Notes: a model not told the origin generated them from the sequence alone. 52,091 nt of DNA from CADEFX01 sp050260355 (GCA_050260355.1 JBLNBZ010000082.1:1-52091); one strand, 5' to 3'. Positions 19,362 through 28,186 are shown, counted from the stretch's first letter. Made by a program: numbers and translations.

Positions 19362-19859
19362 ATGGCAACTGCCGAACCGGGCTACCAGCGGATGAACAAT
19401 CCGATCGATCTCGTCGAGCAGGTGGCAAACAACCATCACTGGGCATGCGAGCGTACGGCCGACGATGAGCTGACGCTCACGGTGGCCGGCACTTGGGCGG
19501 ACTACCACGTCTCTCTCAACTGGCGCGACGACCTGGAGACGCTGCACATTGCGTGCGCGTTCGATTTCAAGGTTCCGGAGAACAGGCTCGGCGAAGTCTA
19601 CCGGCTGGTGGCGCAGATCAACGAGCAGCTATGGCTCGGCCACTTCGATCTGTGGACGCAAGAAGGCCTGATCATGTTCCGCCAGGGCCTCATGCTGAAT
19701 GGCGCCGTCGCCACCACCTCGCAATGCGAGGCGCTGTTGAAGGCCGCTCTTGAAGCCTGCGAGCGCTACTACCAGTCGTTCCAGTTCGTCGTGTGGGCCG
19801 GCAGGCAGAGCCGCGAGGCGCTGGTCTCGACCATGTTCGAGACCGAGGGCCAGGCCTGA
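19362..19859 (+). CDS. YbjN-domain protein
   Basis: The 165-residue product is a YbjN-family protein (type III secretion chaperone-like fold). It shows the family features: an acidic N-terminal part, the stretch LETLHIACAFDFKVPENR, and VYRLVAQINEQLWLGHFDLW near the middle. YbjN proteins are linked to stress and motility phenotypes by overexpression studies, with no settled molecular role. The start at 19362 follows GAGGGAAG at a good distance; a longer frame to 19302 lacks support. The gene sits between ubiK and proC. The 258-base upstream gap shows no further gene. Confidence 0.85.
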   Translation: MATAEPGYQRMNNPIDLVEQVANNHHWACERTADDELTLTVAGTWADYHVSLNWRDDLETLHIACAFDFKVPENRLGEVYRLVAQINEQLWLGHFDLWTQEGLIMFRQGLMLNGAVATTSQCEALLKAALEACERYYQSFQFVVWAGRQSREALVSTMFETEGQA

Positions 19860-19917
19860 CATTGCGTCGCGCCCAGCGGATCTTCCGGTCCGGTTGAACA
19901 CGGCTTTCACCCACCTC

Positions 19918-19933
19918 CCGGGGTGGGCCCCGG
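19918..19933. other. GC-rich inverted repeat downstream of the ybjN-like gene
   Basis: CCGGGG (19918-19923) pairs with CCCCGG (19928-19933) over a four-base loop. A second C/G-rich run overlaps it just downstream. No T-tract follows. It may act as a weak terminator before proC. The rest of the 227-base gap has no gene that I can support. Confidence 0.3.
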
Positions 19934-20086
19934 TCCCCCCGGGGATCGATTGCGCCGCGGGCGTAACCATCGCCCGTATTGTCGGCCTGCCCAAGAACTT
20001 TCCTCCATCCCGCGAGATTCCACCGGCGCCAGAAACCCCCTAAAGTCGAGCGCGAGCCCTGATGAGGGCGGCAGGAGGAGATCGGG

Positions 20087-20911
20087 ATGGCATTCAAGCT
20101 CGACGGCGATCTGATACTGGCGGGCGCCGGCAACATGGGCGGCGCGCTGCTTGGCGGCTGGCTCGAGAGGGGGCTCGACCCCAAGCGCATTCTCGTGCAG
20201 GACCCGGGGCCGCCGCCGCGCATTGCTGCGCTTCTGGCGAAGTATGGCATCGAGGCCCAGGCCGCGATCTCTCCTCCCAGCACCCCGCCGGCGGTGGTGC
20301 TGATGGCCGTGAAGCCGCAGGACATGGAGCGGGTGTTTCCGCCGCTGGCGCGACTGACCGGTCCCAATACGGTCGTCCTTTCGGTCGCCGCCGGACGCAC
20401 GATCAGCAGTTTCGAGCGGCATCTGTCCCCCGGTGCGGCGGTCGTGCGCTCGATCCCGAATACGCCTGCCGCGGTCGGACGGGGGATCACCGTGGCTACG
20501 GCGAATGCGCATGTCTCTCCTGCGCAAAAGGCGCTTTGCCAGGAGCTTCTATCCGCCGTTGGCGAGACCGCGTGGGTCGACGACGAGGCGCTGATCGATC
20601 CCGTGACGGCCGTCTCGGGCTCGGGCCCGGCCTACGTCTTCTATCTTGCCGAATGCCTTGCCGAGGCGGGCGTGGCCGCGGGTCTTGCACCGGATCTGGC
20701 GCAGAAACTCGCGCGCTGGACGGTTGCGGGTGCCGGCGAGCTGCTGCATCGATCCGATCAACCCGCCGACATTTTGCGCAAGAACGTGACGTCCCCCAAC
20801 GGCACGACGTTTGCCGCCCTGCAGGTGCTCATGTCGGACACGGGCCTGAAGCCGCTCTTGACGCAAGCGGTCCTGGCTGCCGCCCGGCGCTCCAAGGAGC
20901 TGGCGAGCTGA
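20087..20911 (+). CDS. proC: Pyrroline-5-carboxylate reductase ProC
   Basis: The enzyme reduces 1-pyrroline-5-carboxylate to proline with NAD(P)H. The 274-residue product has the Rossmann start LILAGAGNMGGALLGGW, the block SVAAGRTISSFE, RSIPNTPAAVGRGIT and the C-terminal signature region from VSGSGPAYVFYLAECLAEAG through VTSPNGTTFAALQ. The order is as in the family and the length is normal. AGGAG is present at 20072-20076, ten bases before the ATG. Confidence 0.96.
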   Translation: MAFKLDGDLILAGAGNMGGALLGGWLERGLDPKRILVQDPGPPPRIAALLAKYGIEAQAAISPPSTPPAVVLMAVKPQDMERVFPPLARLTGPNTVVLSVAAGRTISSFERHLSPGAAVVRSIPNTPAAVGRGITVATANAHVSPAQKALCQELLSAVGETAWVDDEALIDPVTAVSGSGPAYVFYLAECLAEAGVAAGLAPDLAQKLARWTVAGAGELLHRSDQPADILRKNVTSPNGTTFAALQVLMSDTGLKPLLTQAVLAAARRSKELAS

Positions 20912-21050
20912 CCTTAGACGGGCTTGCACGAGCGCTTGGGCGGAGGATAGGTAGTCGCCGCGCTCGATGATCGGCGGCTCGATTAACCTTCAATCTTGGG
21001 CGCTTGCCGACGCGGGGCTCACAAGCTTTTTCGGAACAGGAGGAAACGAA

Positions 21051-22067
21051 GTGCGCGGATTGCGATCGATAATGGCGATAGCGGCCGGCCTTGCAGTGGG
21101 GCTGGCAGGAGCATCTGCTTCAGCCCAGCAGGCGCCCATCGTCATCAAGTTCAGCCACGTCGTGGCCACTGATGCGCCCAAGCACAAGGCCGCGGAGAAG
21201 TTCAAGGAGCTGGCAGAGAAGGCGCTCGGCAACAGGGTCAAGATCGAGCTCTACGCCAACTCCTCTCTGTACAAGGATAAGGAGGAGATCGAGGCGTTGC
21301 AGCTCGGCGCGGTGCAAATGCTGGCGCCGTCGACATCGAAGTTCGCGCCGCTCGGCATCAAGGAGTTCGAAGCGCTGGACCTTCCTTATCTGTTCCGTGA
21401 CGAAGCGACCTTCAGGAAATTTGCCAATAGCCCCCTCGGCAAGGAGCTGATGGCCAAGCTCGAGAGCAAGGGCATCAAAGGGCTCGCCTATTGGGACAAC
21501 GGCTTCCACGTCATGGGCGCGAGCAAGCCGGTGGTTCTGCCGGCCGACTTCCGCGGGCTGAAGCTTCGAATCCAGGGTTCCAAGATCCTCGACGCGGAGA
21601 CGCGCGCGCTCGGCGCCATTCCCCAGGTCTTGGCCTTCTCAGAGCTTTATCAAGCCTTGCAGACCGGAGTCGTCGACGGTTGCGAGAATGTGCTGTCAAA
21701 CTTCTGGACCCAGAAACTGTACGAGGTGGTCAAGTACATTAATATCTCCCACCACGGGCACTTGAGCTATGCCGTGATCGTCAACAAGAAGTTCTGGGAC
21801 GATCTCCCTCCCGACGTGAGGTCGGAGCTCGAGAAGGCGGTGGCGCAGGCAACGGAGTACTTCAACTCGATTGCCAAGAAGGAGAACGACGACGGACTGG
21901 AAGCGATCCGCAAGACCGGCAAGATCCAATTCCATGAACAGACCGAGGCCGAGCGCAAGGAATGGATCAAGACATTGGCCGTCGTGCACAAGGACGCCGA
22001 GAAGCGCGTCGGCAAGGAGATCATCGAGAAGCTGTACAACGTGACCGGCTTCTCCGTTACGCAGTAG
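21051..22067 (+). CDS. dctP: TRAP transporter substrate-binding protein DctP
   Basis: This is the periplasmic receptor of a sodium-driven TRAP transporter for organic acids. The 338-residue product starts at a GTG, seven bases after AGGAGG (21038-21043), and has a signal peptide cleaved after ASASA. The mature part closely follows C4-dicarboxylate DctP: IKFSHVVATDAPKHKAAEKF, then LYKDKEEIEALQLGAVQMLA, GLKLRIQGSKILDAE and YQALQTGVVDGCEN. Its substrate is therefore likely succinate, malate or fumarate, although the binding site cannot be judged by eye. It is followed by a hairpin and then dctQ and dctM. Confidence 0.9.
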   Translation: MRGLRSIMAIAAGLAVGLAGASASAQQAPIVIKFSHVVATDAPKHKAAEKFKELAEKALGNRVKIELYANSSLYKDKEEIEALQLGAVQMLAPSTSKFAPLGIKEFEALDLPYLFRDEATFRKFANSPLGKELMAKLESKGIKGLAYWDNGFHVMGASKPVVLPADFRGLKLRIQGSKILDAETRALGAIPQVLAFSELYQALQTGVVDGCENVLSNFWTQKLYEVVKYINISHHGHLSYAVIVNKKFWDDLPPDVRSELEKAVAQATEYFNSIAKKENDDGLEAIRKTGKIQFHEQTEAERKEWIKTLAVVHKDAEKRVGKEIIEKLYNVTGFSVTQ

Positions 22068-22087
22068 TTCCGCCTCTGTAAGTGAGC

Positions 22088-22121
22088 GCAACCGCCCCGG
22101 CACCGACCCTGGGGCGGTTGC
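22088..22121 (+). other. 11-bp stem-loop between dctP and dctQ
   Basis: GCAACCGCCCC (22088-22098) and GGGGCGGTTGC (22111-22121) form a perfect 11-bp stem with a 12-base loop in the short gap after dctP. No T-run follows. It probably stabilises the dctP message or lowers read-through into the membrane-protein genes, as is common after binding-protein genes. Confidence 0.65.
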
Positions 22122-22141
22122 GGCATATCGAAGGCCCTCTC

Positions 22142-22705
22142 ATGCTGATGCGCGCGCTCGACAGACTCGAAGAGATCATCATTGCGACGCTGATTGGTGC
22201 GGCCACGCTCATCATTTTCGTCGCGGTCATGCAGCGCTACGCGACCGGAATCCCCGCGCTCTACGAAACGGCGCGCCACTTCGACTTCTCGTGGGCACAA
22301 GAATTGTGCATCTACATGTTCATCTGGATGGCGAAGTTCGGTGCCGCCTACGGCGTCAGGACCGGCATCCACGTCGGCGTCGACGTGGTCGTCAATCGCC
22401 TGGGGCGCGAGCCCTACGCCCGCGTCGTCACTTTCGGGCTCCTCTGCGGGGCGCTGTTCACCGCCGTGGTCGGCACATTGGGTGCTCGCTTCGTCTACGA
22501 GATCTGGCAGCACGGGCAGACGTCGCAAGATCTCGAGGCGCCGATGTGGATCGTCTATCTGGCAATTCCGCTCGGCTCGTACCTGATGTGCTTCCGCTTT
22601 TTCCAGGTCGCGTGGAGCTTCGCCCGACTGGGCGAGCTGCCGCATCATGATGCTGCCTACGTCGAAGGCGTCGAGCCGACGGATGCTCCGAGGGGCAGGT
22701 CATGA
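22142..22705 (+). CDS. dctQ: TRAP transporter small permease DctQ
   Basis: This is the four-helix small membrane subunit of the TRAP transporter. The 187-residue product has hydrophobic segments near residues 13-35, 55-75, 95-120 and 135-160, with the conserved QELCIYMFIWMAKFGAAYGV. The ATG at 22142 was chosen over an upstream GTG (22082), because the intervening stretch encodes the dctP-dctQ hairpin and is not family-like. The stop overlaps the dctM start (ATGA). Confidence 0.9.
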   Translation: MLMRALDRLEEIIIATLIGAATLIIFVAVMQRYATGIPALYETARHFDFSWAQELCIYMFIWMAKFGAAYGVRTGIHVGVDVVVNRLGREPYARVVTFGLLCGALFTAVVGTLGARFVYEIWQHGQTSQDLEAPMWIVYLAIPLGSYLMCFRFFQVAWSFARLGELPHHDAAYVEGVEPTDAPRGRS

Positions 22706-24369
22706 ACGATCCCGCGAGCAGCGGCGTGGAAGCCCGGCACGCGCAGTCGGGGTCGGCTGCCGGTTGGCTGCTTGTCCTCTTCCCCCTCGGCCTGGTTGCC
22801 GCCTGCTTTCTCTCGCGCTTCGGCCTGATCGAGATCAGTCAGGGCGGGCGTACCGCGGTGATCTTCCTGCTGCTGATCTCGCTGATGCTCACGGGCATGC
22901 CGATCTCGATCGCGCTCGGGCTCACGGTTTTGACGTTTCTGTTCACCCTGACCCAGGTGCCGATCGAGGCGGTTGCGCTCAAGCTGTTCACCGGCATCGA
23001 GAAGTTCGAGATCATGGCGATCCCGTTCTTCATCCTGGCCGGAACCTTCCTGACCCATGGCGGCGTCGCGCGCCGCATGATCAAGTTTGCCGATGCGCTC
23101 GTCGGTCACTGGCATGGCGGCCTGGCGCTGGCCGGTGTGATGGCCTGCGGCTTGTTCGCGGCCGTGTCGGGCTCGAGCCCGGCCACCGTCGTAGCGATCG
23201 GATCGGTCATTCTGCCGGCGCTGGTGGCGCAAGGCTTTCCCAAGCGCTTCGGTGCGGGTGTGATCACGACATCGGGCTCTCTCGGCATTCTGATCCCGCC
23301 GTCAATCCCGATGGTCATTTACGCCGTCTCGACCAATACGTCGGTCGGCAAGCTGTTCATAGCTGGCGTGGTTCCAGGGCTGGCGCTGGCCACCGCCTTG
23401 GGCCTGACGACGTGGTGGATTGCGCGGAAGAACGGCTATCCCCGGGTGTTTCCGTTCCCTGGGCGCACAAGCTGGCAGGCGACGAGAGCGGCCGTCTTCG
23501 GGCTCCTCGTTTGCATACCGGTGCTACTGCTGGTTCCTACCTTTCTGCTTGCCGGCATCGTGGACCTGCTGCACGGAGCGGACGTGTGGACGGACGTTGT
23601 CGTGCGGGTCGGCAAGTGGGCGCTGCTTGCCCAGGGTCTCTGGATCGTCGTGGGCTACGGGCTTGCCAGGGCGGGATTCACTTTAGGGCTCAAATTCGAA
23701 GCTCTGAATGTGTGGCGGGCCTTCTGGGACTGCGTGTGGGGGCTCCTGCTGATCGTCATCGTGATCGGCGGCATCTACGCCGGCATCTTCACGCCGACCG
23801 AGGCCGCAGCCATGAGCGCGGTCTATGCTTTCATCATCGCGGTCTTCGTCTACCGCGACATGCGGTTACGTGACGTTCCCAAGGCGCTGCTGTCGTCTGC
23901 CAACACGAGCGCGATGCTGCTCTACATCATCACCAATGCGGTGCTGTTCTCGTTCCTGATGACGCACGAGAACATTCCGCAGGCAATGGCTGCGTGGATG
24001 GTCGACCAAGGCTTGGAGCGCAACGGCTTCCTGCTGCTGGTGAACATTCTGTTGCTGCTGGCCGGCAATGTGATGGAGCCGTCCTCCATCATTCTCATCA
24101 TGGCGCCGATCCTGTTTCCGGTGGCGGTGCAGCTCGGCATTGATCCCATTCACTTCGGCGTGCTGATCACGGTCAACATGGAGATCGGGCTGTGCCATCC
24201 GCCTGTCGGCCTCAACCTTTATGTGGCGAGCGGGGTCGCAAAAATGGGCATCACCGAGCTGACGGTGGCAGTGTGGCCGTGGCTGTGCACTATGCTGGCC
24301 TTCCTCATGCTCGTGACATACTGGCCGGACCTTTCGCTTTGGCTGCCGCGTGTGCTGGGCATGATGTAG
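22702..24369 (+). CDS. dctM: TRAP transporter large permease DctM
   Basis: This is the transport-channel subunit of the TRAP system. The 555-residue product is longer than the usual 425-430 residues. The extra length is an insert around residues 250-340 with its own hydrophobic segments, between the two halves of the permease. Family blocks are GIEKFEIMAIPFFILAG, FAAVSGSSPATVVAIG, GSLGILIPPSIPMVIYA and, near the end, MEIGLCHPPVGLNLYV. Long DctM proteins with an insert form a known subgroup. The gene is coupled to dctQ. Confidence 0.92.
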   Translation: MNDPASSGVEARHAQSGSAAGWLLVLFPLGLVAACFLSRFGLIEISQGGRTAVIFLLLISLMLTGMPISIALGLTVLTFLFTLTQVPIEAVALKLFTGIEKFEIMAIPFFILAGTFLTHGGVARRMIKFADALVGHWHGGLALAGVMACGLFAAVSGSSPATVVAIGSVILPALVAQGFPKRFGAGVITTSGSLGILIPPSIPMVIYAVSTNTSVGKLFIAGVVPGLALATALGLTTWWIARKNGYPRVFPFPGRTSWQATRAAVFGLLVCIPVLLLVPTFLLAGIVDLLHGADVWTDVVVRVGKWALLAQGLWIVVGYGLARAGFTLGLKFEALNVWRAFWDCVWGLLLIVIVIGGIYAGIFTPTEAAAMSAVYAFIIAVFVYRDMRLRDVPKALLSSANTSAMLLYIITNAVLFSFLMTHENIPQAMAAWMVDQGLERNGFLLLVNILLLLAGNVMEPSSIILIMAPILFPVAVQLGIDPIHFGVLITVNMEIGLCHPPVGLNLYVASGVAKMGITELTVAVWPWLCTMLAFLMLVTYWPDLSLWLPRVLGMM

Positions 24370-24438
24370 GGAATGGGTGAGCAGCGCCTTCAATCCGCGG
24401 GCTAGTGTGCCCATCTTATGAGGCATGGAGGAATTGCC

Positions 24439-25137
24439 ATGCTTGACCTGACGACCCCCAGGGGCTCCATCATCGCGGCAGCCCTGCGGCTCGCCTCCCA
24501 GCATCCTTGGCAGAAGCTGACATTATCGGCGATTGCCGAGGGGGCAGGCGTGACGCTTCTCTCGCTCAAGAAGGAATTTGCGTCCAAGGGGGAGATTCTT
24601 GCCGCCTTCACGGCTGCCGTTGACGACGAGGTCCTGAGGCGGGCCCCGCGGCGCGCCCCGGATCAGCCGGCGCGCGATGCACTGTTCGAGATCATCATGA
24701 GCCGCTTCGACGTGCTGGCCCCTTATAAAGCCGCTTTGAAATCGATCGCCGGCGGTGCCGAGCTGGAGCCGGCGCAGCTTCGTCCCTTGCTCGTGTCGCA
24801 ACAGTGGATGCTGGAGGCGGCCGGCATCGGGACTGGCGGCCTGGAGGGCGGGATGAAGGTCGCGGGGCTTCTCACGGTCTACGCCTCGGTGTTCCGGACC
24901 TGGCTCGAGGACGACGAGGCGGGACTGGCGCGCACGATGGCCGCCCTGGATCGACGGCTGCGGCGCGGCGAGCGGGCCCTGACGCGCGTGGAGGATTTCT
25001 GCGCGGGCTTGTCGCGGTTCGTCTCGGCTGCTATGCCGCGCGGCTTCGGGCGCACCTCGCCGTCGGCTAAGACCGACGGTACGCCTGCGCCAACTCCGCC
25101 CACGACGGGCGGTGCGCAGCCGGGACCCGCCATCTAG
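24439..25137 (+). CDS. TetR-family transcriptional regulator
   Basis: The 232-residue product has an N-terminal TetR-type helix-turn-helix (AALRLASQHPWQKLTLSAIA, then EGAGVTLLSLKKEF, about residues 10-50), a helical ligand domain and a low-complexity Pro/Thr-rich tail. The start at 24439 is supported by GGAGG at 24427-24431; an in-frame ATG at 24418 is the alternative. It lies 69 bases after dctM on the same strand, so it could regulate the TRAP genes or be independent. The recognition helix has Leu-Leu-Ser where many TetR proteins have Tyr/Phe-rich positions. Ligand unknown. Confidence 0.82.
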   Translation: MLDLTTPRGSIIAAALRLASQHPWQKLTLSAIAEGAGVTLLSLKKEFASKGEILAAFTAAVDDEVLRRAPRRAPDQPARDALFEIIMSRFDVLAPYKAALKSIAGGAELEPAQLRPLLVSQQWMLEAAGIGTGGLEGGMKVAGLLTVYASVFRTWLEDDEAGLARTMAALDRRLRRGERALTRVEDFCAGLSRFVSAAMPRGFGRTSPSAKTDGTPAPTPPTTGGAQPGPAI

Positions 25138-25173
25138 CCACGGCATCCCCGCTGCTCAGACGGGGAGATCGCT

Positions 25174-25530
25174 ATGTCGGGCGCCAAAGCCGAGCCGCAA
25201 ACAACATTCGATGTGTTTATGAAGGTCGACATCCGCGTCGGCACGATTGTGGATGTTGAGCCGTTTCCCGAGGCGCGCAAGCCTGCGCTCAAGCTCAAAA
25301 TCGATTTCGGGCCGGATATCGGCGTGAAGAAGAGCTCGGCTCAGATCACCAAGTACTACACGCGGGAAAGCTTGATGGGCCGGCAGGTGGCCGCAGTCGT
25401 CAATTTCCCGCCTCGGCAGATCGGCAGGTTCATGTCCGAGGTCTTGACGCTGGGCTTTCCCGACGGAGCGGGCGAGGTCATTTTGATAGGCCCTGAGCGG
25501 AAGGTCCCCGACGGGGGGCGCCTGTTCTAG
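25174..25530 (+). CDS. csaA: CsaA-type tRNA-binding/chaperone protein
   Basis: The 118-residue product is a single-domain OB-fold protein of the EMAP-II-like tRNA-binding family. It shows the typical VDIRVGTIVDVEPFPEARKP, then LKIDFGPDIGVKKSSAQIT and VVNFPPRQIGRFMSEVLTLG. CsaA in Bacillus has secretion-chaperone activity and binds tRNA; the physiological role elsewhere is less clear. The length is normal for CsaA (about 110). It is 36 bases after the TetR gene. Confidence 0.92.
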   Translation: MSGAKAEPQTTFDVFMKVDIRVGTIVDVEPFPEARKPALKLKIDFGPDIGVKKSSAQITKYYTRESLMGRQVAAVVNFPPRQIGRFMSEVLTLGFPDGAGEVILIGPERKVPDGGRLF

Positions 25531-25581
25531 TTTAAGCCTGGCCTCGAGCCACGCGCGCGGTTCCGCCGGCCGGAAAGAAAA

Positions 25582-25606
25582 AGCAGCGGCACGACGTGCC
25601 GCTGCT
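25582..25606 (-). terminator. Intrinsic terminator of the small Cys/His-rich gene
   Basis: AGCAGCGGCAC (25582-25592) and GTGCCGCTGCT (25596-25606) form a perfect 11-bp stem with a three-base loop. Read on the minus strand the stem is followed by a T-rich run (complement of AAAGAAAAA at 25573-25581), as expected for a Rho-independent terminator. It lies 29 bases after the stop of the minus-strand gene ending at 25635. It may also end csaA transcripts from the other side, though the T-tract there is poor. Confidence 0.85.
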
Positions 25607-25634
25607 CGTGTGTCTCGATCGCGCCTAGACGCGT

Positions 25635-25862
25635 CTAGCAGCGATGGCAACGCGTGTGGCAGCGGCGCTTCCACCTCCAGCCGTGGCAGACTCTGTGGCA
25701 ATGCCGATAGCGGCGGCAGTGGGCGGGCTCTGCTTGCTCTGACAGAGGGGCCAGATTCGGCAGCGGTGTCATATTTCCCAGCGGTGCCGCTTGCGCCGAC
25801 CCGCCAAACGCCATCATGGCCGTGGCTAGAGCCAGCCCCGCCAGAATTTTTCGCGTACCCAT
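25635..25862 (-). CDS. Small secreted Cys/His/Arg-rich protein
   Basis: The 75-residue product has a signal peptide (KILAGLALATAMMAF, cleavage near SAQA|APL), then a short Pro/Leu-rich spacer and a very basic C-terminus with six Cys and several His in the pattern HCRRYRHCHRVCHGWRW then RRCHTRCHRC. This suits metal binding or a disulfide-rich fold. The start at 25862 is supported by AGGAG at the right distance; upstream in-frame starts exist. The gene has its own terminator and is not part of the neighbouring two-component operon. No family function is known to me. Confidence 0.75.
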   Translation of the reverse strand: MGTRKILAGLALATAMMAFGGSAQAAPLGNMTPLPNLAPLSEQAEPAHCRRYRHCHRVCHGWRWKRRCHTRCHRC

Positions 25863-26005
25863 CAGCAATCTCCTCATCTCATCAGGATCGCAACCCGGTC
25901 GTGCCACGCGAGCTTAGCCGAATTGCTTCGCAAGCATCAACGGCATTGCCTCCAGCGAATCTGGGAGTTGGACGTCGTGTCCCGATTGCCACGTCACGGC
26001 TTGAT

Positions 26006-27436
26006 CTAAAGTGGCACCCGGATGATGGCCCGCAGTCCTCCCAGGGAGCTTTCGCCGAGCGCGACGTCGCCGCCGTGGCTCTTGGCGATGTCCCGGGCAA
26101 TGGCCAGCCCGAGGCCGGAGTTCCCTTCGTCCTGGTTGCGCGCGTGGTCGAGCCGATAGAACGGCTTGAACACATTATTCCGCTCCTGGGGCGGGATGCC
26201 CGGCCCATCATCGTCGACCTCGATGCGCAGCCACTGCCGCTCCGTGCCGGCGCGGATGATGATCTGATCGCCAAAGCGTGCGGCGTTGGAAACCAGATTG
26301 GTGATCGCGCGCTTGAAGGCATTGCGCTTCAGCGGCAGGATCAGGTCGCGCCGGCGGTGGCGCATTCTGAGCTCGATCGGCTTGCCAAGGTATTGGGCGT
26401 CGGCGTGCACCTCCTCGAGCAGGTCGCGCACGTTCGTCGGCTCAGCCACCTCGCCGCCGTCGCCCTTGGCGAATGCGAGATAGTCCTCGAGCATGTGCTG
26501 CATCTCGTTGACGTCCGACTTGAGCGCCCGGATGCCCGGATCATCACCCAGGAACGCCAGCTCCAGCTTGAAGCGGGTCAGCATGGTGCGCAGATCGTGG
26601 CTGACGCCCGCCAGCATCGTGGTGCGCTGCTCGACGTGCTGGCTGATGCGCTCGCGCATCTCGATGAAGGCCTGCGCCGCCTGGCGGACCTCGCGAGCGC
26701 CTCGCGGACGAAACTCCTCCGGCACGGGTCGCCCCTTGCCGAACGCGTCGGCGGCCTCCGCCAGCCGAAGAATCGGCCTGATCTGGTTGCGCATGAAAAG
26801 AATGGCGACGGTCAGAAGCACGACCGACGTGCCGACCATCCAGATCAGGAAAATGTGCGAGTTGGACGCGTAGGTCTGACTGCGCGTGGCAATGAATCGC
26901 AGGATCGCCGCATCATGCTTGACGCGTACCTCCACGTGCCGCGATTGGCCGACCGTGTCGATCCAGAACGGACGCTGGATATGCCTTCGGATCTCGTTCG
27001 ACAGCGTGCGATCGAGAAGGGCGAAGAATGGCTTGGGCTGCGGCGTCGGCAACTCTCCGGGAGGCAAGATCTGAAGCGAAAGCCCTAAGCGATCGCGCGC
27101 CATCTCGATGAGCTTCGCGTAGTCGTCATCGATGCCGTAGCTCTCGTAGACGTCGATCAGCGCGGCAATGTCGCGCGCGGTCGCTTCCGACAGGCGCCGC
27201 GTCACGGACTGCCAATGTCGTTCCATGAACGAGAAGGCGACGACACTCTCTAGCAGCACGATGGGCGCAATGATGATGATCAGCGAGCGCGCATAGAGGC
27301 CCTTGGGCAGAGCATCTGCTACCAGCGCAGCGGCTTTGCGAAATGATGCGCGCAGCTTCGGCCCCTGCAGCCACGCCGGCAATGCCAGCGCGCTCCGGGC
27401 CGTTATCTCGACCAGCTTGTCGTATGCCGAGGCCAT
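26006..27436 (-). CDS. EnvZ-like sensor histidine kinase
   Basis: The 476-residue product has two membrane segments (about residues 50-70 and 265-288), a periplasmic region of about 190 residues, a HAMP domain (RNQIRPILRLAEAADAFGKG), a dimerisation/phosphoacceptor helix (LAGVSHDLRTMLTRFKLEL) and an ATPase domain with the N box NLVSNAARFG, G1 VDDDGPGIP and G2 GLGLAIARD. The H box has Met where most EnvZ-like kinases have Pro (HDLRTP). The kinase lies 36 bases after the response regulator gene and is surely its partner. The signal sensed is unknown. Confidence 0.93.
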   Translation of the reverse strand: MASAYDKLVEITARSALALPAWLQGPKLRASFRKAAALVADALPKGLYARSLIIIIAPIVLLESVVAFSFMERHWQSVTRRLSEATARDIAALIDVYESYGIDDDYAKLIEMARDRLGLSLQILPPGELPTPQPKPFFALLDRTLSNEIRRHIQRPFWIDTVGQSRHVEVRVKHDAAILRFIATRSQTYASNSHIFLIWMVGTSVVLLTVAILFMRNQIRPILRLAEAADAFGKGRPVPEEFRPRGAREVRQAAQAFIEMRERISQHVEQRTTMLAGVSHDLRTMLTRFKLELAFLGDDPGIRALKSDVNEMQHMLEDYLAFAKGDGGEVAEPTNVRDLLEEVHADAQYLGKPIELRMRHRRRDLILPLKRNAFKRAITNLVSNAARFGDQIIIRAGTERQWLRIEVDDDGPGIPPQERNNVFKPFYRLDHARNQDEGNSGLGLAIARDIAKSHGGDVALGESSLGGLRAIIRVPL

Positions 27437-27472
27437 CTACTCGCGCACCCGCCAGCGCCTCAGGGACCTTTG

Positions 27473-28186
27473 TCAGTCAATATAGAGGATGTACCCCTTA
27501 CCGCGCACCGTTTGCAGGTAGACCGGATTGGACGGGTCCGTCTCGATCTTGCGCCGCAGGCGGTTGATCTGCACGTCGATCGACCGCTCGCTTCCAGTCG
27601 AATCGTCGCTGGCGAGCTCGTGGCGTGCGATCGGCGAGCCCGGACGGCTGGCAAAAAGGCGCAGGAGGTCGCGCTCCCGCTCGGTCAGTTTGATCGCCTC
27701 CTCGCCGCGCCTGAGCTCCCCTCGGCCGATATGAAAGGCAAAGTCCCCCATCCGGATCTCGTCGCGCGGCCCGGCCTCGATGCGCCCGCGCCGCATGATA
27801 TTGCGCAGCCGCAGCACGAGCTCGCGCGGCTCGAAAGGCTTGCTCACGTAGTCGTCGACTCCGGCTTCGAGGCCCTCGACCCGATCCTCGGGCTCGGCCT
27901 TCGCCGTCAGCATGCAGATCGGCACCGGCGAGATGCTCTTGAGATCGCGGGCAAGCTCCAGCCCGCTCTCGCCCGGCATCATGACGTCGAGAATGACGAG
28001 GTCGAAGGAGAGACCGCGCATCGATGCGCGCGCGGTGGCAGAGTCGCATGCGGTCGTAACCCGGAAGCCGTTCTCGAACAGATAGCGGCCGAGCAGGTCG
28101 CGAATGCGCTGGTCGTCGTCGACGACGAGCACGTGCGGTGCGTTGTCAGGCAATGGATCACGACGCGGATGCAGGGTGCCCGTCAT
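27473..28186 (-). CDS. petR: OmpR/PetR-like response regulator
   Basis: The 237-residue product has a receiver domain (VLVVDDDQRIRDLL, phosphoacceptor Asp in LVILDVMMPGESG, conserved Lys in VSKPF) and a C-terminal winged helix of the OmpR type (LTERERDLLRLFASRPGSPI, then RSIDVQINRLRRKIE and TVRGKGYIL). The order MarR gene, this regulator, kinase matches the petP-petR arrangement described in Rhodobacter capsulatus, where they lie upstream of the cytochrome bc1 genes. No bc1 genes are seen here, so the symbol reflects similarity of type and order only. Confidence 0.9.
   Translation of the reverse strand: MTGTLHPRRDPLPDNAPHVLVVDDDQRIRDLLGRYLFENGFRVTTACDSATARASMRGLSFDLVILDVMMPGESGLELARDLKSISPVPICMLTAKAEPEDRVEGLEAGVDDYVSKPFEPRELVLRLRNIMRRGRIEAGPRDEIRMGDFAFHIGRGELRRGEEAIKLTERERDLLRLFASRPGSPIARHELASDDSTGSERSIDVQINRLRRKIETDPSNPVYLQTVRGKGYILYID

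Noticed and set aside
20960..21000. TTGGGCGCTTGCC as a second sigma-54 promoter before dctP
   Set aside because: The distance between GG and GC is six rather than ten bases.
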